The notes beneath the pieces are model-generated. The model made no database searches. It was not told where the DNA came from and saw only the letters and a program-made list of their open reading frames with translations. The position numbers and the translations under genes were made by a program. From NCBI GenBank assembly GCA_905188195.1, contig CAJJKY010000004.1, positions 62,001-126,000 on the forward strand: a DNA stretch of 64,000 nt, in the 5' to 3' direction. The DNA comes from Streptococcus parasanguinis (GTDB lineage: Bacteria; Bacillota; Bacilli; Lactobacillales; Streptococcaceae). Below, piece by piece: positions 7,723-15,387 of this stretch (its first letter is position 1; each line of letters opens with the position of its first letter).

Positions 7723-9069
7723 TTAATGAACAATAATATCTTCAGACTTTATAATATTTAATTCTTCATCAGAAATATCATTATATTGTGACAATCGATT
7801 CGCTTGGTTGGTAAAAGTCTTCTCAAAAAGATTTCTCATTTCCCTACCATTTGCAAAGTTCTCACTTTTTTCATTACTTAATTTGCTAAGGTATTGTGTT
7901 AAATAATCCCTTGCGTCACTAGACAATCTCATATCATTTAATTTACAGAACAACTCAAAAATATCTAGAAGTTCATTTGGTGAATAATCTTCAAATGTAA
8001 TACTTTTATTGAATCGAGATTTTAAACCTGGATTTGATTCTAAAAATCTATTCATGGGCTCTGAATAACCCGCAACAATTACAACAAAATCTTCACGCTG
8101 GTCCTCCATGGCTTTTAAAAGTGTATCAATAGATTCTTGTCCAAAATCATTTTCTCCTTTAGCCAAAGTATAGGCTTCATCAATAAATAGTACTCCTCCC
8201 ATAGCTTCATTAATTTTCTCCTGAGTCTTAATTGCAGTTTGTCCAACATATCCTGCTACTAAACCAGATCTATCAACTTCAACTAATTGTCCTTTTTCTA
8301 ACACACCCAATTTTTTATAAATTTTTGAAAGTAGTCTTGCAACTGTTGTTTTGCCTGTCCCAGGATTTCCCAAAAAAACTAAATGCTTAGAAACTTGGGG
8401 TACCTTAAACCCTCTACTTTCTCTTAATTTATTAATTTTTAATATATTTACTAAAGAGCTCACCTCTTCTTTTACACCTGCTAGACCGATCAATTCATTC
8501 AGTTCATTTAATAAATCCTCCAAAGATTCTTCTTGATCGTCATCTTTTTTATTACCATCAATTGATGTCTTATTATGTATTTCTTCATTTTTTATTATAC
8601 TATTATCTAAATTTTCAAAAGCAATATTTTGAGATTCTTTATTTAACTCAGTGTACTCTTTAAGCATCTTTAAATAATTCATAAATTTTTCTTTATCAAC
8701 AGTATTTTCATCTTGTTTATTTAAAGAGTAGTACTTTCCAATTTCATAGATTGTTGAAATAAATAATGACTCAATATGTGAAACCCTATTACTACTTATT
8801 TCTTTACTAAGATTAAAAAGTAATTTAAAAAATCTAGGTGTTTCTATCTCTTGAACTTTCGGATAAAGGTCAGAGTATGAAGTGTTTAGATATGTAATTT
8901 TAAAAAGAGATATTCTTTCTTCTGAATCCTCACTAGAAATGTAATGAATAAAAGATAAAATATCTTCTATCATCATCCTATCTATATCTTCTATATCTTT
9001 TGAAGATGTCTTGATTGTATTACAGATGAATAATAAGCTATCAAGGGAATTTTTAATATCAATATTCAT
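7723..9069 (-). CDS. CbxX/CfqX-type AAA+ ATPase
   Basis: 448 residues. The N-terminal ~180 are mostly helical and acidic (possibly TerB-like, weak resemblance). A CbxX/SpoVK-type AAA+ module follows: IGLAGVKEEV entry, Walker A GNPGTGKTT (about 234-242), pore-loop-like SGLVAGYVGQT, Walker B GGVLFIDEAY (about 291-300), sensor 1 VIVAGY, Arg finger NPGLKSRF, then a lid domain ending near the C-terminus. Such ATPases remodel partner proteins (Rubisco activase CbbX, EccA of type VII secretion). The ATG at 9069 has GAGG at good spacing; a GTG at 9081 overlapping the upstream stop is possible. It is last of three coupled, AT-rich genes of unknown role. All ATPase residues look intact. Confidence 0.85.
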   Translation of the reverse strand: MNIDIKNSLDSLLFICNTIKTSSKDIEDIDRMMIEDILSFIHYISSEDSEERISLFKITYLNTSYSDLYPKVQEIETPRFFKLLFNLSKEISSNRVSHIESLFISTIYEIGKYYSLNKQDENTVDKEKFMNYLKMLKEYTELNKESQNIAFENLDNSIIKNEEIHNKTSIDGNKKDDDQEESLEDLLNELNELIGLAGVKEEVSSLVNILKINKLRESRGFKVPQVSKHLVFLGNPGTGKTTVARLLSKIYKKLGVLEKGQLVEVDRSGLVAGYVGQTAIKTQEKINEAMGGVLFIDEAYTLAKGENDFGQESIDTLLKAMEDQREDFVVIVAGYSEPMNRFLESNPGLKSRFNKSITFEDYSPNELLDIFELFCKLNDMRLSSDARDYLTQYLSKLSNEKSENFANGREMRNLFEKTFTNQANRLSQYNDISDEELNIIKSEDIIVH

Positions 9070-9077
9070 AGGTTTCC

Positions 9078-10142
9078 TCACACCAAAAGAAGCTCTGCTT
9101 GTTTTATTACATTCTTGTAGATATCTGATATTTCTTTACTATCTTGATCTTTAAAGGTATCTCTAATAGTTTCATCTATCAGTTCTTTCATTTCTCTTGT
9201 ACTGTTTTCACGGATAGCCTCCAAAACATGAATTTCTCCTACACACTTAATCAATTCCTGATTATCGACAACTTCCTGAAAAGCTTCATTAACTCTATCA
9301 ATTAGTTCAGTATAATATATATCGACGCCAATAGTATCTAAATCCGTCTCAAATACAGCGTAATCCTGCAATTTCTCTATAAACCACTCTTCAGTTAATT
9401 CATTATAGATGCTCATCCATTTATCATGTGACGAATGCCAAACATCTGTATCTATTAGAATATTATGATTATTAAAATAATATTGCTCATCAAAATATTT
9501 TAAAGCAACAGTAAACATTGAAAGAAGTGAAAAGATGGAAACGATTAGTAGATGATTATTTGATGCAATGTCTTTTCTAAATAAGTCTGTTAGTAATTTT
9601 AAAGCAGTGTATAGTTTTTGAACTAAAAAACGCATTTGTTCTTCAGAATATGGCTGTTGACGACGTCTGCAATCAAGCATATCGGTATACTCACCTAGAA
9701 CTTTTTCAAATTCATAAATAGCACGAACATCATGCTCCTGTTTGACTACATTTTTTAATTCATCAAATTGAAGCTTCATCTCTGAGCTAATATTATCAAG
9801 TTTTTCATACATAATAGCGAATCCAGCACTCGTGGCTGCTAAGTTTAAACCATTCATCACAATCCCTAATTTACTTACCGATGCAAGTTGTTGGATATTA
9901 TGCATGGTAATTTGAGATATATTCATTTGATCATTAAGCATATTGGAAAAATTTTTATTAAAAACTCCAATTGCTTTTTCACTAATCTCTTTATTTCCCT
10001 TTTGTACAATATCACTTAATGCAACTTTTTGAAATGCTTTGATTCTATTTTTTTGCCCTCTAACAACTATTTCAATAATTCCTTTATCGTTTTTAAACTG
10101 ATTAAATTGTTTCAAATAATCAATTACTAGTGTTTTATTCAT
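9078..10142 (-). CDS. Unknown protein with two hydrophobic segments (AAA operon, gene 2)
   Basis: 354 residues, no family recognised. Two hydrophobic stretches are visible: a small-residue-rich LGIVMNGLNLAATSAGFAIM at about 92-112 and LLIVSIFSLLSMFTVAL at about 199-216; the rest is helical and charged with heptad-like patterning (EKLDNISSEMKLQFDELKNVV near 113-135). This could be a membrane-inserting effector or a membrane-bound partner of the ATPase; that is inference. It starts inside the stop of the preceding gene (8-base overlap, AGGAGAG upstream) and ends at the next start, so the three products are probably made in fixed ratio. Confidence 0.7.
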   Translation of the reverse strand: MNKTLVIDYLKQFNQFKNDKGIIEIVVRGQKNRIKAFQKVALSDIVQKGNKEISEKAIGVFNKNFSNMLNDQMNISQITMHNIQQLASVSKLGIVMNGLNLAATSAGFAIMYEKLDNISSEMKLQFDELKNVVKQEHDVRAIYEFEKVLGEYTDMLDCRRRQQPYSEEQMRFLVQKLYTALKLLTDLFRKDIASNNHLLIVSIFSLLSMFTVALKYFDEQYYFNNHNILIDTDVWHSSHDKWMSIYNELTEEWFIEKLQDYAVFETDLDTIGVDIYYTELIDRVNEAFQEVVDNQELIKCVGEIHVLEAIRENSTREMKELIDETIRDTFKDQDSKEISDIYKNVIKQAELLLV

Positions 10143-10797
10143 TACTGTACTCTCCTATAATTCTTGCATCTTTGATCTTGTTAAGAAATATAATGGACAG
10201 AATTAATGAACAAACTTCGAAACTATAGAACCCTTTATCCTTTATGATTCCTTGACTTTTTTTATTAAAAATTGAAAATAAATCTTCTTCTAATATACTT
10301 TCCATACATGGAATTATGATCATTTCATCAAGACACCTGGTTGAAAAATCAAAATTGGTAACCTCTTTATTATTTTGTTTTACAATCTCTACAAGAAGGC
10401 ACATCAAAATTCTATTATAATCTATTATTTGTCTCACATTATTAAACTTTAAAGCTCTTAATTGTTTAGCTTTTTCAAAATATCTTTTAGTCCTTGGAAC
10501 TATAACAGACGTTATATCCTTATTCTTTCTGGTTGTTTTTTCTGGTACTCTTTTTGCAACGAAATTTTCTAAATGATTAAAATAGAATTCTAGTATTTTT
10601 TCAAATTTTTTATTATTTTTTAACTCAACCTTTTCAAAATAGTCAGTAATTTTCTCTGCTAAAATCTCTCTTGTGATTGAGCCATCTTGGATAAATTTAA
10701 AGTCAAAATAATCAGCAATCAGTGTATCTTTTAAATAAAGAAATGATTTTGACTCAAGTTCAATCACACATTCTTTTATAATTTCTCTGTAATCCAT
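10135..10797 (-). CDS. Unknown helical protein (AAA operon, gene 1)
   Basis: 220 residues, rich in Lys, Glu, Ile and Phe, predicted mostly helical, no signal peptide and no motif I can name. A basic patch (RVPEKTTRKNKDITSVIVPRTKRYFEKAKQLR, about 77-108, given here only by its key Lys/Arg cluster) could bind nucleic acid or a partner. A C-terminal hydrophobic stretch (SFEVCSLILSIIFLN) may pack or contact membrane. It is the promoter-proximal gene with GAGGT before the ATG. I do not assign a function. Confidence 0.65.
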   Translation of the reverse strand: MDYREIIKECVIELESKSFLYLKDTLIADYFDFKFIQDGSITREILAEKITDYFEKVELKNNKKFEKILEFYFNHLENFVAKRVPEKTTRKNKDITSVIVPRTKRYFEKAKQLRALKFNNVRQIIDYNRILMCLLVEIVKQNNKEVTNFDFSTRCLDEMIIIPCMESILEEDLFSIFNKKSQGIIKDKGFYSFEVCSLILSIIFLNKIKDARIIGEYSNE

Positions 10798-10851
10798 AAT
10801 AACCTCTTTTTCAATGAAACACTTTATTCCTCTTGAACTACTTTAATTAGT

Positions 10852-10857
10852 ATTATA
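10852..10857 (-). promoter_or_regulatory. Extended -10 promoter of the AAA operon
   Basis: TATAAT preceded by TGA on the minus strand, about 55 bases before the first gene. No good -35, but an imperfect ATGAA/TTCAT dyad (10860-10875) covers where it would be. Confidence 0.5.
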
Positions 10858-10882
10858 TCATGAAATATTGTTCATTTTTATT

Positions 10883-10910
10883 TACTAGTGTAAAAGTCTT
10901 CATACTAGTA
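10883..10910. promoter_or_regulatory. TACTAGT dyad upstream of the AAA operon
   Basis: TACTAGT (10883-10889) and ACTAGTA (10904-10910) form a 7-bp inverted repeat with a 14-base gap. It could be an operator for the operon; no regulator is encoded in it. Confidence 0.35.
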
Positions 10911-10911
10911 A

Positions 10912-10945
10912 ACAAAAAAGCGACTGCATTTCAACTGCAATCACT
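10912..10945 (-). terminator. Terminator of the 103-residue protein gene
   Basis: GCGACTGCA and TGCAATCAC pair imperfectly around TTTCAAC, with an A6 run on the left giving U on the minus transcript. Confidence 0.65.
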
Positions 10946-10986
10946 CATTCTATGTGAAATAAAAAATAACAAAGTGTTATAAAAGA

Positions 10987-11298
10987 TTATTTAATCTTGT
11001 GTTTGTTCATCTTTTCTTCAAAGATGGCTGTCATAATCTTTCGGAGCTCTTCTCCTTCTTTTTCAGGAAGGTCGCCTTGACGTTTCGCCACTGCATAGAG
11101 TTCAGGGTATTGCTTGGCTACACGCTCAACTGTCTTGGTCGTCGCATGCCCTCTGACAAAGAAAGGAATGCGTTTGATCCATTCTTGCGGTACAAGAGCC
11201 AGCAACTTCTTACCTGCTTCTTTATCAGAAATCTCAGCTGTGCTCAATCCTTGCTTGATTTGTTCTTGTTCTTGTTCTGTAAAATCTTTTAATTCCAT
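10987..11298 (-). CDS. Conserved streptococcal small protein, unknown
   Basis: 103 residues, soluble, highly charged, no signal peptide. The end (EEKMNKHKIK) and the core IKRIPFFVRGHATTKTVERVAKQYPELYAVA are shared with a truncated copy at 23412-23670, so the family has at least two members here. I know of no function. It forms a single-gene unit between terminators and sits directly upstream of the AAA operon promoter region, same strand. Confidence 0.75.
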   Translation of the reverse strand: MELKDFTEQEQEQIKQGLSTAEISDKEAGKKLLALVPQEWIKRIPFFVRGHATTKTVERVAKQYPELYAVAKRQGDLPEKEGEELRKIMTAIFEEKMNKHKIK

Positions 11299-11380
11299 TT
11301 AAAACTCCTCATTCTCCTATTTTGTTTATCTAAGAGCACATTATACACTTATGTAGTGAAAACTACAACTAAAGGAACCG

Positions 11381-11422
11381 AAAAATAGAGCAAGGGCAAG
11401 TCATCCCTCACTCTATCTCTTA
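11381..11422 (-). terminator. Terminator of the 111-residue protein gene
   Basis: ATAGAG and CTCTAT pair, with inner GGG/CCC, and an A5 run on the left side. Confidence 0.6.
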
Positions 11423-11457
11423 ATCGTAAAATCTTATGAAGGATATTAATTTCCGAT

Positions 11458-11793
11458 TTACTGTGGAGCATCACCCTTTTGCTTTAAATAATAGTCACTT
11501 GCCTCAGTTAGTTTTTTATAATAATGATCGTAACTCTTACTAAATTGTCTAATCAGCGGAATAGCGACCTCATAGTAGTGATGGTCCATCAAAAATGTTT
11601 TCAGTTGATCTTGAATATTTTTCATTGGACTTGTTTTGTAATCATCACTGTTCAAATAGCGATCATAAATAGAAATTGTGTCCTTATTTTCATTATGCCA
11701 CTTTTCATTACTTTCTATCGTAGCTATTTTAGTTTCATCAGCCTCTTTTAAGTTCTTCAAATCAATAGTAAAATTATTGTTTAATTTAACCAA
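11458..11793 (-). CDS. Hypothetical protein, coupled to Ltp-repeat protein
   Basis: 111 residues, soluble, helical and rich in Lys, Asp, Asn and Tyr, ending in a basic LKQKGDAPQ tail. No family recognised. It overlaps the end of the Ltp-repeat membrane protein by 13 bases and so is probably co-translated with it. The pair may work together, but nothing in the sequence shows how. Confidence 0.6.
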   Translation of the reverse strand: MVKLNNNFTIDLKNLKEADETKIATIESNEKWHNENKDTISIYDRYLNSDDYKTSPMKNIQDQLKTFLMDHHYYEVAIPLIRQFSKSYDHYYKKLTEASDYYLKQKGDAPQ

Positions 11794-12368
11794 TCTACTT
11801 GAGCATGTTCTATTGCGTACTCCGCTTCCTCTTGAGTAAATTTTCTATTTTCAACAAGTATTTCTAATAACCTTTCTTTCGAAATATTGCCACCGTTTGC
11901 AGAAGATTCCGCTTCTTTCACAGCTTCCTCTTTCCAATCGAAATGAACTTTTTCTATAGCATAGTCAGCCTCTTCTGGAGTAAATAGATCAACATCTACA
12001 AGTTGCCCAACTAACTTTTCTTTTGAATAATGAAACTTTTGATATGATTTTGCTCTTAAAACAGCCTGCTCTTTCCAGTCTATATTAAGCTTATTGACAG
12101 CGGACTGGGAAGTATACTCTGAATACCTGCCATACTTAGTAAGATAATTTTTAATTTGTTGCTTCGATAAAGGAGATTTCTCTGACCAAGATTTAGCTTT
12201 TGCATATGCCCTTGTACTTACTGGTACTAGTAAATTTTCTTTCGGTTCTGGAAAGCTTGATCTATTATGAAATTTTTCATAATCTCTATAATAACCACTT
12301 AACACAATAGCTACAAATCCCACCATCAATCCAAACATCGCAAAAATAAATATAAAAAATTTTTTCAT
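11781..12368 (-). CDS. Membrane-anchored Ltp-repeat protein
   Basis: 195 residues. One N-terminal membrane segment (FFIFIFAMFGLMVGFVAIVL, about 4-23) without a lipobox Cys, then an extracellular part with three units of the Ltp domain (PF07553): SKxx(I/L)xxxL, a turn, (Y/F)xxEEA-YAIE and a closing DWKEQA or DWLN, at about 68-105, 112-150 and 158-195. Ltp of phage TP-J34 is a lipoprotein that blocks DNA injection by later phages (superinfection exclusion); the same repeats also occur in host surface proteins. A role in phage exclusion here is inference. It heads a two-gene unit with the overlapping 111-residue protein. Confidence 0.75.
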   Translation of the reverse strand: MKKFFIFIFAMFGLMVGFVAIVLSGYYRDYEKFHNRSSFPEPKENLLVPVSTRAYAKAKSWSEKSPLSKQQIKNYLTKYGRYSEYTSQSAVNKLNIDWKEQAVLRAKSYQKFHYSKEKLVGQLVDVDLFTPEEADYAIEKVHFDWKEEAVKEAESSANGGNISKERLLEILVENRKFTQEEAEYAIEHAQVDWLN

Positions 12369-12516
12369 AATGTATACCTTTACTTGTTTTTAGTCTAATT
12401 TGTTATTTTGTGCTTAATAAAACAATATTGTCACTCAACACTAGGAGAATTAACTTCTCCAGTCACTCAAAACAATTCCTATAGAATCCTTCAATAACGG
12501 TTTTATTAATCCCTGT

Positions 12517-12702
12517 TTAAATATAGCAACTCATTCTTAATGATGTTAAAAAATGAGTTGGTTCCATAAAAGACTCAACATTTGTGACAGGACCACCAGG
12601 CAATGTCATTCCTTGCCTAGACTCTTTCTCACGATCAATAACAAGAACTCTATCGCCGTCTCTTACCATACAAAGATTTGTAAACTCAACGATCTCATTC
12701 AT
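12517..12702 (-). pseudogene. Truncated Nudix hydrolase
   Basis: The first ~38 residues (MNEIVEFTNLCMVRDGDRVL, then DREKESRQGMTLPGG) match the start of MutT/Nudix 8-oxo-dGTP-type hydrolases right up to the Nudix box. After GG the box GxxxxxExxxxxxxREUxEExGU is absent: the frame continues for 25 unrelated residues and stops. No later frame restores it within 150 bases. An inverted repeat CAACTCATT/AATGAGTTG (about 12529-12562) lies at the break. The product would lack metal-binding residues and be inactive. Confidence 0.75.
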
Positions 12703-12762
12703 ACAGATACTTCCTAACTATGTTTGTCTTTTTCTTTAAGGATAGGATAAACAATCTCTACC

Positions 12763-13281
12763 CTATTCTTCTTTTAGTTGCACTTGCGTATGGGCTAGCA
12801 GGTCTCCAAGATGCCTCTTATCTTTCCTAAACAGCGTCATTGCCAGTAGCAAAACTGCGAGGAGAGTCGCCGAAATAGAGAGGATAATGGATAATCCATC
12901 AAAATTACTATAGAAGCCATGAATCGTGCCCATATGACCGAGTTGCCAAGGTAAAAATTTAATGGTGTTTCTGATCAAGCTAGCCTGAACTGTTTTTTTC
13001 TGGTAGACCAGCTCAAGTCCCGCTTTTGTCTTCCCCAAGCTCCCATTTTTTGCATAATCCAAATATATAAACAGGAGGGCGATTGGCAAAATAGAGGTGA
13101 AAAATACAAGCCACTGCGACTGAATTTCTGTAAACTCTGGGACACCATTAAAAAAAATGATGTAAATAAGCATCGAAACTATAAACAGAAAAACTAAATA
13201 AGTTAGAATGAAAAGATAATCGAATAGAAATTCCATCATTCTTTTTTTAAAAAAAATAGGATTGATTGCTAACATCTTCAT
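12763..13281 (-). CDS. RDD-family membrane protein
   Basis: 172 residues with three to four membrane segments. The family signature is present: an N-terminal KKRMMEFLFDYLFI (Arg, Asp), a central NGSLGKTKAGLELV, and a C-terminal RKDKRHLGDLLAHTQV. RDD proteins are integral membrane proteins, some linked to ion exchange; the role here is unknown. The start at 13281 (MKMLAINPIFF) has AAAGGGGGAG upstream; the frame reaches 13302 but that start has no site. A decayed copy of the beginning of a close homologue, with its promoter, lies at 24425-24497. Confidence 0.8.
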   Translation of the reverse strand: MKMLAINPIFFKKRMMEFLFDYLFILTYLVFLFIVSMLIYIIFFNGVPEFTEIQSQWLVFFTSILPIALLFIYLDYAKNGSLGKTKAGLELVYQKKTVQASLIRNTIKFLPWQLGHMGTIHGFYSNFDGLSIILSISATLLAVLLLAMTLFRKDKRHLGDLLAHTQVQLKEE

Positions 13282-13344
13282 CACCGTCTCCCCCTTTCTC
13301 ATCTCCTATTATAATATAAGGGTACGAATAAAGAAACCATTTAT

Positions 13345-13382
13345 AAAAGAAGACTGAAATATCTCAATTTCAGTCTTCTTTC
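13345..13382 (-). terminator. Terminator of the GH13 gene
   Basis: AAGAAGACTGAAAT and ATTTCAGTCTTCTT form a 14-bp stem around ATCTCA, with A and T runs on both sides. Confidence 0.9.
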
Positions 13383-13385
13383 TTA

Positions 13386-15134
13386 CTAATTTTCCCTATA
13401 AATAACAAAGCCATTTGGCTGAATGATCAAGCGATCATCAGAAATGCTTCCAAGACTCATCAGATCTGCCTGTCCTCTTTCTAAGACAACGTCTTTCTTC
13501 GACTGGTTAAAGTAGGCTTTGAGAATCTGAGCCTCATATTGCCATTCTACTACCACTACATCCGGCTCTACTTCTTCCAAGCTAACCTTGCCATGCTGAA
13601 TCATGCCCGCTACTTCTTTTCGGAGCTGGATCAAGTCCTTCATAAAGTTTAGCATGTCATTGTTTGCTGCCACTCGCTCCCATGGCATGACACGGCGGCA
13701 ATCTGGATCTGGACCACCGATGAGGGCTAGCTCCGTTCCATAATAAATACAGGGCGTTCCTCGTTGCAGATAAAGGAAGGCGAGAGCAGACTTGACAGAC
13801 TGAAGATCGCCTTTAGCCGTCGTCAAAATACGCTCTGTATCATGCGAGTCCAAGAGGTTAAACATAACCTCAGAGATTTGTTGCCTATAGTACATGGACT
13901 GGCTATTGATTTCCCAAATGAAGCGTTGCGTCTCCTTATGCCCCCGCAGGAAATAATCCTTGATACTTTCAGAGAGGGGATAGTTCATCACCGCATGGAA
14001 CTCATCGCCCTTGAGCCAAGGTTGGGACGAATGCCAGATTTCCCCAAGGATATAGAGATCCGGCTTCTTGGCCAAGACCGCCTTACGGAAATCCCGCCAG
14101 AATTGATGGTCGATCTCATTGGCCACATCCAGTCGCCAAGCATCAATATCAAACTCTTCAATCCAGTAAGTCGCCACCTTCAAGAGATAGGCCTTCACCT
14201 CAGGATTAGCCGTATTGAGCTTAGGCATAAAGCCCGCAAAGGCAAAAGCATGGTAAGACAAGTCGCGACTATTCCACAGATTTCCTGAGGAGACAGGGAA
14301 CTCTTTGATATGGAACCAGTCCTTGTAAATCGAATCCTCCCCGTATTTGACCACATCCTGCCATTGGGGTGAATCATAACCAATATGGTTAAAGACGGCA
14401 TCCAGCATAATCTTCATCCCACGCGCATGGGCCTCTTTCACTAGCTGGCGGAAGGTCTCCTTATCTCCAAAATGTCGATCAATTTCAAAATAATCAATGG
14501 TATCGTACTTGTGGTTACTTGGAGACTCAAAAATCGGGCAAAGATAGAGCCCTGTGATCCCTAACTCCTGCAAGTAGTCCAGATGATCGATGATCCCTTG
14601 CAAATCACCACCAAAGAAATCCAATACTTGAGGAGCAATAGAGGCATCCCAAGGGCGGACGCCTTCTGGGGAAATGGCTGGATTCCCATTGGCAAATCGC
14701 TCAGGAAAAATCTGATACCAAATCGTCTGCGCCACCCAATCTGGAACAGCACACCCATCAATCTCATGGATAAAGGGAAGCTTAAAGCCGTTCATGACAA
14801 AGTCCAGGTTCTCCTCGGTGTAGGCTGCCACACCCCGATCCCCATACAAGACCTTCTCTCCCACTGTGTCCTCTAATTCAAAGAGGTACTGGATCCGGGC
14901 ATGGCGAACAGATACCGACACTTGCCAATAATCAAAGAGGTCGTCTGTCGTCACCTTGTCCATTTCCTTAGTTGCCTCATAAAGATCTTCTATAAAAATA
15001 AAGGGATCCCCATAGTGCAAGACAATCCGTTTGATATCCTCTTTCTTAGTCCGGATGCGAATGTGAAGCTGGCCGTCCTTATAAAGATAGGCGTACTCCG
15101 ATTCAGGCCGGTGGTAAATCGCTGTTAATTCCAT
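13386..15134 (-). CDS. Neopullulanase/cyclomaltodextrinase-type alpha-glycosidase (GH13)
   Basis: 582 residues, cytoplasmic (no signal peptide), the length of neopullulanases and maltogenic amylases that hydrolyse cyclodextrins, pullulan and maltodextrins. An N-terminal beta domain (about 1-120) is followed by a (beta/alpha)8 barrel with the four GH13 regions: DAVFNHIG, DAWRLDVANE (nucleophile Asp), ILGEIWH (acid Glu) and NLLDSHDTER (third Asp). Two cre-like operators bracket its promoter, so glucose repression by CcpA or control by a MalR-like LacI regulator is likely. It is a single-gene unit. Exact substrate preference cannot be read from sequence. Confidence 0.9.
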   Translation of the reverse strand: MELTAIYHRPESEYAYLYKDGQLHIRIRTKKEDIKRIVLHYGDPFIFIEDLYEATKEMDKVTTDDLFDYWQVSVSVRHARIQYLFELEDTVGEKVLYGDRGVAAYTEENLDFVMNGFKLPFIHEIDGCAVPDWVAQTIWYQIFPERFANGNPAISPEGVRPWDASIAPQVLDFFGGDLQGIIDHLDYLQELGITGLYLCPIFESPSNHKYDTIDYFEIDRHFGDKETFRQLVKEAHARGMKIMLDAVFNHIGYDSPQWQDVVKYGEDSIYKDWFHIKEFPVSSGNLWNSRDLSYHAFAFAGFMPKLNTANPEVKAYLLKVATYWIEEFDIDAWRLDVANEIDHQFWRDFRKAVLAKKPDLYILGEIWHSSQPWLKGDEFHAVMNYPLSESIKDYFLRGHKETQRFIWEINSQSMYYRQQISEVMFNLLDSHDTERILTTAKGDLQSVKSALAFLYLQRGTPCIYYGTELALIGGPDPDCRRVMPWERVAANNDMLNFMKDLIQLRKEVAGMIQHGKVSLEEVEPDVVVVEWQYEAQILKAYFNQSKKDVVLERGQADLMSLGSISDDRLIIQPNGFVIYREN

Positions 15135-15179
15135 CTGTCTCGTCTCCTACTATACTCTCTTTTCATCATTTACCGTTTT

Positions 15180-15194
15180 ATGCAAACGATTCCA
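15180..15194 (-). promoter_or_regulatory. cre operator downstream of the GH13 promoter
   Basis: ATGCAAACGATTCCA fits WTGNAANCGNWWNCA at every position. It lies between the -10 box and the GH13 start, where bound CcpA would block transcription. Confidence 0.7.
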
Positions 15195-15206
15195 TAGACT
15201 ATTTCT

Positions 15207-15235
15207 AGTATACTACTTTATAAAAACGTTTGCAA
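15207..15235 (-). promoter_or_regulatory. GH13 gene promoter
   Basis: TTGCAA (15230-15235), 17-bp spacer, TATACT (15207-15212) on the minus strand. Confidence 0.65.
15221..15235 (-). promoter_or_regulatory. Second cre/MalR-like operator over the -35 box
   Basis: Minus strand TTGCAAACGTTTTTA matches the cre consensus with one mismatch and contains the LacI-family core AAACGTTT. It covers the -35 element. Confidence 0.5.
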
Positions 15236-15288
15236 GATTCTGAGAGGTAATTTTAGATTACTCACTTTTTATAATTGTATTGCAAAAC

Positions 15289-15310
15289 AAAAAGCCCAGC
15301 TATTGGGCTT
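15289..15310 (-). terminator. Terminator of the Fic module
   Basis: AAGCCCA and TGGGCTT pair around GCTAT, with an A run on the left. Nearly the same sequence recurs at 16249-16271. Confidence 0.75.
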
Positions 15311-15387
15311 AAAGATTTTTGTTGAAGCAATGACTTTACCTTATAAGCATCACTTTATACTGTTTCCTACTAAAATATACTACAGAT

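Noticed and set aside
12444..12460. GGAGAA/TTCTCC hairpin as terminator of the broken Nudix gene
   Set aside because: Stem of 6 bp without a U run on either strand.
13764..14288. Long plus-strand open frame inside the GH13 gene
   Set aside because: Antisense shadow of a clearly coding GH13 frame with all catalytic motifs.
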